Shown here piece after piece: positions 1 to 7,901 of a stretch of DNA of 42,290 nt. Made by a program: the position numbers and the translations under genes. The stretch lies in assembly GCA_001797275.1 (NCBI GenBank), contig MGOY01000043.1, positions 51,290-93,579 on the forward strand. The letters run 5' to 3'. Positions within the stretch are counted from its first letter, which is position 1. Every line of letters begins with the position of its first letter. Under the pieces are notes generated by a model that worked only from the letters and a program-made list of their open reading frames with translations, was not told the origin of the DNA and ran no database searches. The DNA is from Clostridiales bacterium GWF2_38_85. GTDB taxonomy: Bacteria; Bacillota; Clostridia; Oscillospirales; CAG-382.

Positions 1-1
1 C

Positions 2-481
2 AACTCTAGCCTAGACCAAAACTACTCTAAAATCACGGACCAAGGCCTTCAACCCATTTTAGATAACTGCCCCCTAACTCACCTTAATCTATTCTTCTGT
101 AAGCAATTAACATTCAATAACATCAACTGGGGAAATCAACAACAGCTCAAAGACCTAGTCTTATGCGACTCTAAAATCACCGACCAAGAGCTTCAACCTA
201 TTCTGGATAACTGCCCCCTTTTAACTGAACTCAATCTACGGAACTGCAAAAAGTTAACGTTCAATAATATCAATTGGAAAAATCAACAGCAGCTCAAATT
301 CCTCTACTTAGCGAAAACCAACATATTCAAACCAGAACTCCTCAATATTTTAGATAATTGTCCACAGCTAACCAATCTTGACCTAAACAAATGCACCAAT
401 CTTCCTCGAAATATCCGCAAACTCTGGATTAATCGGTCTTGGATTAAGGAGTTAAAAAGGATCGTGCACGAAGAACTATAA
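2..481 (+). CDS. Leucine-rich repeat protein, 3' end only
   Basis: An open frame enters from the left edge with no start codon in the window and ends at a TAA (479-481), giving 159 residues. It is made of LRR units of the cysteine-containing kind seen in F-box/AMN1-like proteins, with the pattern ILDNCPLLTELNLRNCKKLT. The pattern recurs about every 48 residues: equivalent ILDNCP codons start at 56, 200 and 347. The first two copies are nearly identical at DNA level, which suggests recent internal duplication. LRR proteins of this type bind other proteins; the partner is unknown. The N terminus, including any signal peptide, lies outside the window. The last 6 bases overlap the end of the convergent ogt gene. 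Confidence 0.8.
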   Translation, partial: NSSLDQNYSKITDQGLQPILDNCPLTHLNLFFCKQLTFNNINWGNQQQLKDLVLCDSKITDQELQPILDNCPLLTELNLRNCKKLTFNNINWKNQQQLKFLYLAKTNIFKPELLNILDNCPQLTNLDLNKCTNLPRNIRKLWINRSWIKELKRIVHEEL

Positions 482-958
482 AAAAAACATTCTTCTTTCA
501 TACTCTAATAACCACTTTTTCCGCCATACTCCCCCGCGATATCCGCTCAAACTTCCATCACTTGCAATTACTCGATGACAGGGGATAACAATCAACAGTC
601 TATTGTATGCCATGGCACTGGCAACAGCACGACATGCCCGAGGATTGCCAACTTCTCTTGCCAAATGAGCGTACGAAACCGTTTCACCATAGGGTATTGC
701 CGCCGCTACGCTCCATGCAGATTTTGAAAATGTAGTAGATGCAGAGTTCAATGAAAACGAAAAATCAAATGTTTTTCGTCCCTCAAAAAAATACTCGTTA
801 AGCTGCTGAAGTCCGTCCTTAACAGGGTCCGAAAGTTTACTGTCCTTCTTATCTTCATCATCAACAAAACAGATTGAATAAACGGCATCTTCGCCACCCA
901 CTACTTCAATCAATCCAAGGGGAGACAAATAATGGCCCACCGTAATTTCTTTATTCAT
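476..958 (-). CDS. ogt: Methylated-DNA--protein-cysteine methyltransferase
   Basis: This cytoplasmic suicide repair enzyme moves the alkyl group from O6-alkylguanine in DNA onto its own cysteine. The C-terminal DNA-binding/active-site domain (about 78-155) is well kept: IPYGETVSYAHLA, the RAVASAMAYN helix region with Asn119, the active-site box PCHRVI with Cys127, and the LSGYRGG loop. At 160 residues it is a normal short Ogt, with a reduced N-terminal domain. The start is supported by a GGAGGT ribosome site 5 bases upstream. It is convergent with the LRR gene on its 3' side and is probably transcribed alone. The symbol follows the general family; ogt and the adaB-type C-terminal domain cannot be told apart beyond this. 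Confidence 0.93.
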   Translation of the reverse strand: MNKEITVGHYLSPLGLIEVVGGEDAVYSICFVDDEDKKDSKLSDPVKDGLQQLNEYFFEGRKTFDFSFSLNSASTTFSKSAWSVAAAIPYGETVSYAHLAREVGNPRACRAVASAMAYNRLLIVIPCHRVIASDGSLSGYRGGVWRKKWLLEYERRMFFL

Positions 959-1024
959 ACAGACCTCCGCCTGCCCAAAATTACCTAAAAACGATCCTCC
1001 CTCTAATTTTATCAGAAAATAGGT

Positions 1025-1960
1025 TCATTTTCCTTCTGCTATCGCTTTTAGTGATCGCGCCAACTGGTCGACGGAATTATCTATTCGCCTGTAGACCAGG
1101 AGTTCAGGTCGACGATCCCCAGCCCAAGGGCCCAGAGCTTCGGCCTCAGAAACCACAACGAGTGTTTTACCGATCTCATCACAGAAGTACCACGGATGTG
1201 CAGGGTCATATTGATCCTTCACATAGGCAGTAAAGTGCCCTCCATACTCATGTTCAACATTCACAATGCCGGTGAGTTCATACCTTAAAGATTCCCCACC
1301 TTTTTTTAAGTTCGATGAAACCACAGACTCCATGTCAAGAATTAACGGAAGCTTTCCGTTTAACATTGAAGAATAACTGCCCTGCAACACAATGTAATTA
1401 GATAGACCAAGCAAAACCTTCTCTCCCCCCCCGTAAAACATGTTTAAACTCGCATCAAAAAACTCAGAAACGGTATAAACATCTTCCTTATTACGATTCC
1501 TCTGTGAATAAAAGTAAAATGAATTGTAAAAAATATCTCCATACTTAAGCTTCCACAAAGAAGCTTGGTTACCACATGCCTCAGCAATCTCATTAAAACC
1601 CACTTCAGGATTCCATTCTAGCCCCTCTTGAGTATTTAAAAGAACCGCTGTCTGCAAAACCTTCAAGAGCCCACTGTAATGATCATTTGACGGGCTGTTT
1701 TTCTTCTGGTGAGAATCTATGTCCCGTATAAGCTCCGTAAAGCTTTTGGCTACCTGCGCATACTTTTCCTGCGAAGGGTTTTTTACGTATCCATCGCCCC
1801 CTACGCCCACAAATTGATCAACGAACTCGGGCATATTGTAAAGCACGTGTACAAGTGAAATCAGCCAACAATTTGAGCTCTGCCATTGCAAAAACGGCGG
1901 CTCAGCGTCTACAAAAGCACATAACACCATAGCCCAACAGATCAAAAAACTTCGCTTCAT
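1025..1960 (-). CDS. Exported USP-like (peptidase C19) deubiquitinase candidate
   Basis: Predicted cysteine protease of the ubiquitin-specific protease fold, which would cleave ubiquitin from host proteins. A signal peptide (about 1-19, MKRSFLICWAMVLCAFVDA) is followed directly by a Cys box, NCWLISLVHVLYNMPEF, with Cys31. This resembles the USP pattern N-x-C-(Y/F)-x-N-S-x-L-Q-x-L. The C-terminal His box reads YELTGIVNVEHEYGGHFTAYV with His242, followed by WYFCDE with Asp261 and VVVSEAEAL, as in the USP pattern GHYxAYV...WYxFDD...V. Cys-His and His-Asp spacings (211 and 19) fit the family. The mature protein, about 290 residues, is small and has no evident ubiquitin-like insert. A longer frame starts at 2020, but the ATG at 1960 has an AAGGAG site 7-8 bases upstream and begins the signal peptide. 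Activity and substrate (ubiquitin or another modifier) are inferred. Confidence 0.68.
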   Translation of the reverse strand: MKRSFLICWAMVLCAFVDAEPPFLQWQSSNCWLISLVHVLYNMPEFVDQFVGVGGDGYVKNPSQEKYAQVAKSFTELIRDIDSHQKKNSPSNDHYSGLLKVLQTAVLLNTQEGLEWNPEVGFNEIAEACGNQASLWKLKYGDIFYNSFYFYSQRNRNKEDVYTVSEFFDASLNMFYGGGEKVLLGLSNYIVLQGSYSSMLNGKLPLILDMESVVSSNLKKGGESLRYELTGIVNVEHEYGGHFTAYVKDQYDPAHPWYFCDEIGKTLVVVSEAEALGPWAGDRRPELLVYRRIDNSVDQLARSLKAIAEGK

Positions 1961-2054
1961 ACACACTCCTTTTTTAAACCGAACCACTTGACCTTTTTTC
2001 ACTATATCCAAAACACGCACCTCCCAACAAGCGAAAACAGTTGCAAATATTTTA

Positions 2055-2084
2055 TTGCAAATTTGGCATTCTTTTTTCTATACT
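2055..2084 (+). promoter_or_regulatory. Candidate promoter for the 2128 ankyrin gene
   Basis: TTGCAA and TATACT are separated by 18 bases, ending 43 bases before the ATG. The -10 is followed by AAGAAT; a similar ATACTAAGA string lies upstream of the 8766 gene. Recognised by eye only. Confidence 0.4.
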
Positions 2085-2127
2085 AAGAATAGAGAAAAAT
2101 AATACTTTGTAAAAAAGGAAAACTTCT

Positions 2128-2994
2128 ATGACCTCCATAACCTCCATAAATACCCCACGGGCACAAACCCTCTGCAAGATCCTCGTTATTGCAAACGTTA
2201 TATTCGCAATAGCTGGATTGCACGCAACTAATGACAGCGCAAAACAAAAAATTGACGCTTTTATCATTGCTGCAAAGGCAAACGACCTACCTGCCATTAA
2301 TTCTATGCTAGAAAGCGGACTAGACATTAATATCCGAGATAGAGTCGGAGGCACCCTGCTTTTTGCGGCTGTTTTTGCAAAAAATAAAAACGCTGTAGAA
2401 TTACTCCTAAAAAAGGGGGCAAAAATTAATGCTCAAGCTAATGATGGTTGGACTGCTCTACTCCTGGCAATCAAAACCGGCAACTTTGAAATTATAAAAT
2501 ACCTAGTAGAGCAAGGAGCCGATATATACATAAAAGAGCGTGAGCTAGGCATGGACGCCCTGCTTATGGCAGCCTCAAGCAACGATCTAAAAGTAGTGAA
2601 GTATTTTATCCACAAAGGCTCTTTAGTAAACAGTCAAGACAAAAATGGCTGGACACCCCTACTTATGGCGGCACAAAAAGGCAATTTCGATATGGTAAAA
2701 TATCTAATTAAAAAGGGCGCCAACGTCAATACAAAAGACTCTGTCCACCATGTCACACCCCTCCATTTTGCAGCACTAAGAAACGATTTTGCCGCCGTTC
2801 ACCTACTTATTAAAAATGGGGCTTCCATTACCTCAAAAGATATAGAGGGTAAAACCGCGCTTCAATACGCAGCACAACAGGGCAATGAGGATGTGGTTGG
2901 CTACTTAACCTCAAAGCTTTCAATGCAAAAAACAGAGGTCCTTATATCCATACAAATTGTGCAACCGCAAGTTTACCTTACCACAACAATTTAA
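2128..2994 (+). CDS. Exported ankyrin-repeat protein
   Basis: The 288-residue protein has a hydrophobic N-terminal segment (about 14-33) that can act as a signal peptide. Six or so ankyrin repeats follow from about residue 42 to 265. Examples are NDGWTALLLAIKTGNFEIIK, NGWTPLLMAAQKGNFDMVKY and HHVTPLHFAALRNDFAAVHL, spaced about 33 residues apart. The last about 25 residues are non-repeat. Ankyrin stacks bind proteins; no enzyme domain is visible. It is read from an AAGGA site 9-10 bases before the ATG, diverges from the USP-like gene, and shares the 1961-2127 spacer with it. A host-protein-binding role is inferred from the signal peptide and the genomic setting. Confidence 0.88.
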   Translation: MTSITSINTPRAQTLCKILVIANVIFAIAGLHATNDSAKQKIDAFIIAAKANDLPAINSMLESGLDINIRDRVGGTLLFAAVFAKNKNAVELLLKKGAKINAQANDGWTALLLAIKTGNFEIIKYLVEQGADIYIKERELGMDALLMAASSNDLKVVKYFIHKGSLVNSQDKNGWTPLLMAAQKGNFDMVKYLIKKGANVNTKDSVHHVTPLHFAALRNDFAAVHLLIKNGASITSKDIEGKTALQYAAQQGNEDVVGYLTSKLSMQKTEVLISIQIVQPQVYLTTTI

Positions 2995-3213
2995 ATCGAT
3001 CCCGATTAGCTAAAAAAACATCCGAGCCAGGCCCCAAATTCATAAACACAGAGCCCCCGCATATTTCTAATAATAGATTTTTTTGTAAAATTCTTTTTAA
3101 TTTTGATAAAATTTGATAAACTTAGATTTTAATCATTTATTACAATATGCAACAATTTATTACGTTATATAACCGCCTAATAAAATACCTCAAATCCAAG
3201 AAAGCTCAAAATC

Positions 3214-5334
3214 ATGAATCTACCACGCCTACTCTTTGCACTAGCGCTGCTCACCGCACCATCACTTATGGGATTAAACAACGGGGAGAAAATCGTTCCA
3301 TCAGCCGTCTTGCAAGACACCACCCCTGTCTCTTCCTACACAGTAGCTCTAAGCAAACTTTCGCTCTCAGAAAAGAAGCTCGTTTTTGAAATTCTAATAA
3401 ATCAACTAGATCTACTATTTACCCTTGCAGCCGAAAGCATAGGAACTGAGTCTGGATTAGCCGTTACAAAATATGATGGTCTTATCAACGTGCTAAGAAA
3501 GAACATTACCACAAGCACCATATCCCTGGCTCCATCTCAAGACGCCCTATTACTCCTAAATCTATTTGATGCTCAATGTGCCGTCAAATCCCCAAAAATC
3601 AACCACAAATTACTCAATGAAATGCTCAAAATCAGGCAAGAAGCCACCTCTCTTGTACGAAAAATAGCAGAGTATTCTATAAAACAAGACCCCAACCTTA
3701 AAGACAAATTCTACATTCCCACAGAGCACTCATATTCTAGCATCCAGGCCCTTTTTACCGCTTCCAAAGAATTTAAAAATATAATCCAAGAAGCGATACT
3801 AGAACGCAAAGAAATCAAGGACGACTTAACGAAGCTTGAAAAAGAATGCGCCTCGTTAAAACATTTTTCCTACGTAAATAGAACGTTACTTGATTTTAGC
3901 ATGAGCACACCCCCTCTCTTAAAAGAGTATGCAACCATTCTAAACGAACTAAAAAATGGTTATAGCGAAGATCAAACGCTCTCTCACTATTGTGAAGTAG
4001 TAAAACTGCCGGACCTTTTTTCGAATTATTCTCTCGAAACCCTTAAAGAAATCGCACTCATTCTGCGTAAATTTTTTGAGGGGATAACCACCACACTTGA
4101 AAACCAAGCCCCTCAAAAGAACAGTTCCTCGCAATACAACCTCGACGAAGCCCTCATATCTGCAATCAAAAAAAATGTCCTAGAGGGCCTGGCTGGAGAA
4201 ACAGATATCTTTGAAATCTTATCCTGTCTAGAAGAGATGGACTCAGAATCCACAAGTCAATCCAGTCTTATTAAAGCCTCTTTTCTTGCTAGCAAATTCT
4301 CGTCAACCACTAAAAAAGAAAAATCCTTATTAAAAAGAATCTCTTGCGAACCAACAGAAATCCTTCTCCTAATGGAAAAACTGCAAAAGATCTGCCCCGC
4401 CCTACACCTTCTTATACACCACCATCTCGTCTGGAAAAGTGAAAACATTGGCCTCCTGGAGCTAGAAGACGATACAAATCAACATGGTCAATTCTTCAGC
4501 CATACCTTCACCCTAGCCCCCTTCTTTATCCATCTCTACAAAGGAATAATGAAACGCATAACCGTTCTAGAAAAAGATAACCTTCCCATTCTTCTTGATA
4601 CGAAACTAATACAAGAAAAAGAAATTTTTTCTCATTGCTCAAAGAAGAATCACAAAGAAAAAAAGATTCATCGCTACAAAAGTGAAAAAAAACGTAAAAT
4701 TTCTGAAGAAAAAACTAACCAAAAATCTACAACTACTACAAACACACCCCTTAACACAGAGCTTGATGCCGAACTAGAACGCTTTAATCCCCTTGTCATA
4801 AAACGACTTTTAGAAAACAAAGAGCAAACAGAAGCGGAATCGAAAGATTTCTTTCTCCTTTACAGCCGCTGGGGATCAGGAATCCATTCACAAGCAACCA
4901 TTATCATAGAAAAAGATACGCAGAAAAAGCCGGCGCCGGCCCTATTGTCACTTACCGTGCCCTCTACAAACTCTCTAAACAAAAGCGATCTCTTTCATAA
5001 AACCATAAAAAGGCTGCTCAAAAAATCGAACTTCTTTGAAAAAGGCTCTCTTATCGAATCATCCGAATATACCCCGTGCAACGAGTATCACATCACTCTT
5101 ACAAAGGGGCACAAGGCAGTTATCTTCCCAGGCATCCTATTTCTTGGAAGTGATGCCCGTACACGATTTAAAGGACTTGCTAAAATAATTGAAAACAATG
5201 AGAATAAAATCCTTATTACACAAATACTCCAACGCATTAAAGACACAGGCAAACATACAGGCGCCGGAGTATGTATTTTTGATGAAAACAAGAAGGTTTA
5301 CCACTCATGCTTCCATGAGAAAAAACCGCAATAA
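3214..5334 (+). CDS. Large exported protein of unknown function with a basic cluster
   Basis: I do not recognise a family for this 706-residue protein. A signal peptide (about 1-20, MNLPRLLFALALLTAPSLMG) is followed by a long, mostly helical region (about 40-450), rich in Leu, Lys and Glu with coiled-coil-like stretches. A strongly basic segment comes at 477-495 and contains KKRK at 492-495, which fits a monopartite nuclear localisation pattern. A compact, mixed C-terminal domain (about 545-706) follows. The ribosome site is weak (AAGAAAG). An AT-rich spacer with two TTTGATAAA copies (about 3102-3120) lies upstream. It runs towards a hairpin terminator at 5361. It may be an exported effector, but the basic cluster could equally be a plain nucleic-acid-binding linker. 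Confidence 0.75.
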   Translation: MNLPRLLFALALLTAPSLMGLNNGEKIVPSAVLQDTTPVSSYTVALSKLSLSEKKLVFEILINQLDLLFTLAAESIGTESGLAVTKYDGLINVLRKNITTSTISLAPSQDALLLLNLFDAQCAVKSPKINHKLLNEMLKIRQEATSLVRKIAEYSIKQDPNLKDKFYIPTEHSYSSIQALFTASKEFKNIIQEAILERKEIKDDLTKLEKECASLKHFSYVNRTLLDFSMSTPPLLKEYATILNELKNGYSEDQTLSHYCEVVKLPDLFSNYSLETLKEIALILRKFFEGITTTLENQAPQKNSSSQYNLDEALISAIKKNVLEGLAGETDIFEILSCLEEMDSESTSQSSLIKASFLASKFSSTTKKEKSLLKRISCEPTEILLLMEKLQKICPALHLLIHHHLVWKSENIGLLELEDDTNQHGQFFSHTFTLAPFFIHLYKGIMKRITVLEKDNLPILLDTKLIQEKEIFSHCSKKNHKEKKIHRYKSEKKRKISEEKTNQKSTTTTNTPLNTELDAELERFNPLVIKRLLENKEQTEAESKDFFLLYSRWGSGIHSQATIIIEKDTQKKPAPALLSLTVPSTNSLNKSDLFHKTIKRLLKKSNFFEKGSLIESSEYTPCNEYHITLTKGHKAVIFPGILFLGSDARTRFKGLAKIIENNENKILITQILQRIKDTGKHTGAGVCIFDENKKVYHSCFHEKKPQ

Positions 5335-5360
5335 AAATTGTTTTTGATTATTCTACCTAT

Positions 5361-5397
5361 AACCCCTTGGCCTTTTTAAACCAAAGGGTTACTTTTT
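5361..5397. terminator. Bidirectional hairpin terminator between convergent genes
   Basis: The arm AACCCCTTGG pairs with CCAAAGGGTT (one mismatch, loop of 10) and is followed by ACTTTTT. It sits between the convergent genes ending at 5334 and 5409 and could serve both. Confidence 0.65.
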
Positions 5398-5408
5398 AAT
5401 CCAATAAA

Positions 5409-6077
5409 TTACAGAGTCGTCGGCACGTTTGCCGGTACGTTTAACGGTTGCGGCACCAAGGCACCACCCTGCATGCTGCGCGCTACCCGAGCAATAAGTT
5501 GATTACCCACACGTCCTGCTAATGTACCCGCTATAATCCCGCCCTGATGGGCCCACGTAGCTGTATGGCCCATGCTAACATACGATTCTATTCCACTAAA
5601 TAGAATAGATGTAATAAGAGGTAACCAATAATGATCATTCAGAGCAAAACAGAGAGCTGGCCCCGCCAAGCTACGCGCCACCATGTTAGAAGCCCGTCCT
5701 TGACGATGTATAAAATTCTCCCACAACGATTCCTGTTCATTGTCCTCATAGGTCGCACACGACACTAATGCGTTAACAACAATGGGGCACGCACCCAACA
5801 CAAGGCCAATACGCGCCAACAGAGTCAGATTCTCTGATTTTGTTCCCAATGGACGCAACGCCATATTTTCTAATGATTTTCCATTTATCATCGTATAAGC
5901 AAAGGGAACCAGAAAGCCCGTTGCCACACCTAAAAGAATCTTGCGATCGCGTAGCACTTTTTCTTCACGTTGGTGCTTTACCTCATCCGGATTATTATTC
6001 GATCCATAAACAACACCTGAAAAACCCGCGCCCATAAAAACAGATAGACATGCAATGTGCCTGAATAATTTTGTCAC
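5409..6077 (-). CDS. Predicted multi-pass membrane protein of unknown function
   Basis: The 222-residue protein starts at a GTG (6077) preceded by AGAGG 5-6 bases upstream. There is a hydrophobic N-terminal segment (about 6-25) that may be a signal peptide, then hydrophobic stretches at about 47-64, 84-104 and 133-165, and a glycine-rich one near 176-190. The late motif AHQGGIIAGTLAG resembles the last-helix AHLGGxxAG motif of rhomboid proteases. I see no matching GxSG serine motif, so I do not call it a rhomboid. It is transcribed towards the terminator at 5361. Family unknown. Confidence 0.7.
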   Translation of the reverse strand: MTKLFRHIACLSVFMGAGFSGVVYGSNNNPDEVKHQREEKVLRDRKILLGVATGFLVPFAYTMINGKSLENMALRPLGTKSENLTLLARIGLVLGACPIVVNALVSCATYEDNEQESLWENFIHRQGRASNMVARSLAGPALCFALNDHYWLPLITSILFSGIESYVSMGHTATWAHQGGIIAGTLAGRVGNQLIARVARSMQGGALVPQPLNVPANVPTTL

Positions 6078-6169
6078 AAAAACCTCTGCCTCTTAAAAAA
6101 TTGATAGAACTATGCAATACACCCTGTTATTCTAGCAGAGTCCCTGCATTCAAACAACCAACTGGGCCT

Positions 6170-6388
6170 TTACTCGTTTTCTCCATCCGGTTCAAAAACC
6201 AACAGATCTCCCGGCTGGCACTTAAGCTCCCTACACAATGCATCCAGAGTTGAAAAACGAATCGCTCGAGCCTTACCCGTCTTTAAAATAGAAAGATTTA
6301 CCTCGGAAATCGCCACACGATCGGACAACTCATTAAGTCGAATCTTTCGGTTAGCCATAATTTCATCCAGTCGAACGATAATAGACAT
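6170..6388 (-). CDS. YozG-like XRE-family HTH regulator
   Basis: This is a 72-residue single-domain DNA-binding protein of the Cro/CI class. The layout matches the small YozG-type regulators: MSIIVRLDEIMANRKI, then LNELSDRVAISEVNLSILK (helix-turn-helix, about 18-36), then the typical KARAIRFSTLDALCRELKC and QPGDLL. These regulators are usually paired with DUF2975 membrane proteins, and such a gene lies 12 bases upstream on the same strand. The pair probably forms one transcript. The target is unknown; control of its own operon is the usual guess for the class. Confidence 0.9.
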   Translation of the reverse strand: MSIIVRLDEIMANRKIRLNELSDRVAISEVNLSILKTGKARAIRFSTLDALCRELKCQPGDLLVFEPDGENE

Positions 6389-6400
6389 AAGAAGGCCGCC

Positions 6401-6892
6401 CTAAATAGTGAGAGACTGCTCTTCAGACAGGTCAATACCTCGCTGTAGAACAAACATAAAAAATGCCAAAATTGCCAAAATAACCACCCGTATAAAATCA
6501 GGCGTTCCAATCACCACCGCAAGGATACGGTGCCCCACAGGATTATGAAGTGTAAACACGAGTCCCTCAAGTGTCCGCTGTACAGGAACATATAAGGTCC
6601 ATGCCAAGAAATATATAAAAACCCCCCGCGCTTGTCGCATAGCATCGTGCGAAAAAATCCTTTCCGACCGCACCACGCGAGAAAGCTTGATCACAGAAAG
6701 CTGGCTTGCAAACAACAATACCAAGCTTACTCCATCAATGGCCAATCCAAGCAGACGCTGCGTTACTGAAAAATGCGGAGAATCAATCCACCGATAAAGA
6801 CATGAATAGACCTCTGCCGCAAAAAAAAGAAATATCCCTACCTTTAAGATTGCACACCACCAACGATACGCAACTTCCACACGATCCGCCAT
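6401..6892 (-). CDS. DUF2975 family membrane protein
   Basis: The product is about 163 residues with four hydrophobic segments. They lie near 13-33, 45-65, 87-105 and 130-150 when counted from MADRVEVAYR. The middle loop RVVRSERIFSHDAMRQAR resembles the family pattern of a charged loop with G/R-x-x-F-(T/S) before helix 3. DUF2975 genes are commonly followed by a YozG-like HTH gene, as here. In-frame ATGs also exist at 6919 and 6904. I chose 6892 because it alone has a GGGGA site at a suitable distance. Function is unknown; a sensing role with the adjacent regulator is inferred from the pairing. Confidence 0.8.
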   Translation of the reverse strand: MADRVEVAYRWWCAILKVGIFLFFAAEVYSCLYRWIDSPHFSVTQRLLGLAIDGVSLVLLFASQLSVIKLSRVVRSERIFSHDAMRQARGVFIYFLAWTLYVPVQRTLEGLVFTLHNPVGHRILAVVIGTPDFIRVVILAILAFFMFVLQRGIDLSEEQSLTI

Positions 6893-6961
6893 CAATATCC
6901 CCATCCGTAAAAAGAACATACTTGCATTTAAAGCCCAACGCTTCTTATATCAAAAATAACT

Positions 6962-7007
6962 GACGAAGTACACCTTTCCACTCTACAGGAGGACGGTATA
7001 CTTCGTC
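6962..7007. repeat. Inverted repeat, probable terminator of the 7467-7075 gene
   Basis: GACGAAGTACACC pairs with GGTATACTTCGTC (12 of 13 positions) around a 20-base loop. On the minus strand the second arm runs into a T-rich stretch (AGTTATTTTTG), as expected for a terminator of the gene ending at 7075. It also lies just upstream of the DUF2975 gene, so an operator role is possible. Confidence 0.45.
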
Positions 7008-7074
7008 TAAACAAATTCGTCTCTATTTCACTCTAGGGCGCACCCTCTTGGATGCACACCCTATAGCACTATTT

Positions 7075-7467
7075 TTAACATTGGCCGTCGGGAATTGACG
7101 AACCAAAATCAATTCGCAAATTACCGTTAAAATGTTCTAATCCCTGTCTTTTTGCCTGAACCCCTAACTCATTCATAGTCGCTTGACTCAAGGCTAGACC
7201 CGCTTGCTTATCCCCATCCATTTTCATAAACTGCTCACGGTTTTGTTCAAACCAGGCAATCATCCCCTGACAAAGCGCTTTGAAAGCCTCACCTTGCCCC
7301 TCCTTTCTCTCAACAGTGAATGATACTGTAATATCGTTAATATCATTCTGCGACTCAAATTGAGTCAACGCTGCCAAAGATGCCTCTTCACCATACCCAG
7401 TGGAAGTACTCATGAGTATGAAAAGACACCCTACACTCACTCTACGCATATCGGTCAAATTTTTCAT
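7075..7467 (-). CDS. Small exported protein of unknown function
   Basis: The 130-residue protein has an N-terminal signal peptide (about 1-26, charged MKNLTDMRR then a hydrophobic core). The rest is soluble and mixed helix/strand, with no motif I recognise. The C terminus ends in a cysteine (DGQC). The start ATG is preceded by a run of eight G and GGAT, which can serve as a ribosome site. It is transcribed on its own, with an inverted repeat downstream at 6962-7007. Confidence 0.7.
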   Translation of the reverse strand: MKNLTDMRRVSVGCLFILMSTSTGYGEEASLAALTQFESQNDINDITVSFTVERKEGQGEAFKALCQGMIAWFEQNREQFMKMDGDKQAGLALSQATMNELGVQAKRQGLEHFNGNLRIDFGSSIPDGQC

Positions 7468-7745
7468 CTTATCCCCCCCCTAACCCTATTCCGCACAAAT
7501 CCATCAAGTGCATATCACCACACAAGAGACTATTTTCATCAAATTTTTACCCCTAATCACTCTCACGATGTATCATTAACTCTCATCCCTATCCCCTCGT
7601 TTTTCATCCACCTCGAATGCACATCACTCTTCATAACTGAGAACATAGTAACACATTGATTATCGTTTATCAATATATTTTTATCGATTATCATAAAAAT
7701 CACTTCGCCCGCAATAAAAACGCGCCTCATTTATAGCTGCCTTAA
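7468..7745. other. Gene-free spacer between divergent genes
   Basis: This AT-rich DNA separates the divergent genes starting at 7467 and 7902. I find no credible coding frame, RNA gene or long repeat. The promoter and leader of the 7902 gene begin directly after it. Confidence 0.5.
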
Positions 7746-7773
7746 TTGACAATCAATAAATTTTTTATATAAT
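7746..7773 (+). promoter_or_regulatory. Consensus sigma70-type promoter for the 7902 gene
   Basis: A perfect TTGACA (7746-7751) and a perfect TATAAT (7768-7773) are 16 bases apart. This is the best promoter match in the window. Transcription would begin near 7780, leaving a leader of about 120 bases. Confidence 0.75.
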
Positions 7774-7790
7774 TAATTAGAGAAACAGAT

Positions 7791-7847
7791 ATTCCTAGAC
7801 GAGGAATGTTTTTTCCGTTATAAATTAAGAGCTTTAAATTTATAACG
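7791..7847 (+). promoter_or_regulatory. Structured leader with attenuator-like hairpins
   Basis: Hairpin 1 pairs ATTCCT (7791-7796) with AGGAAT (7802-7807) and runs into GTTTTTT, like a short intrinsic terminator. Hairpin 2 pairs CGTTATAAATT (7816-7826) with AATTTATAACG (7837-7847), a perfect 11-bp stem. Both lie between the strong promoter and the ATG at 7902. Attenuation is an inference from this layout. Confidence 0.4.
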
Positions 7848-7901
7848 CACCATTAGCAATGAAATCATTATTTTAGTAAAATTTTAAAAGAAAGTTCGTT
7901 T

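Noticed and set aside
1051-1233. Short plus-strand frame within the USP-like gene
   Set aside because: Antisense to a gene with clear motifs, with no ribosome site or recognised product.
1961-2020. Extended N terminus (MRVLDIVKK) for the USP-like gene
   Set aside because: It would bury the signal peptide; the ATG at 1960 has an AAGGAG site.
5409-6077. Rhomboid protease
   Set aside because: AHQGGIIAG resembles the His motif, but no GxSG serine motif is present.
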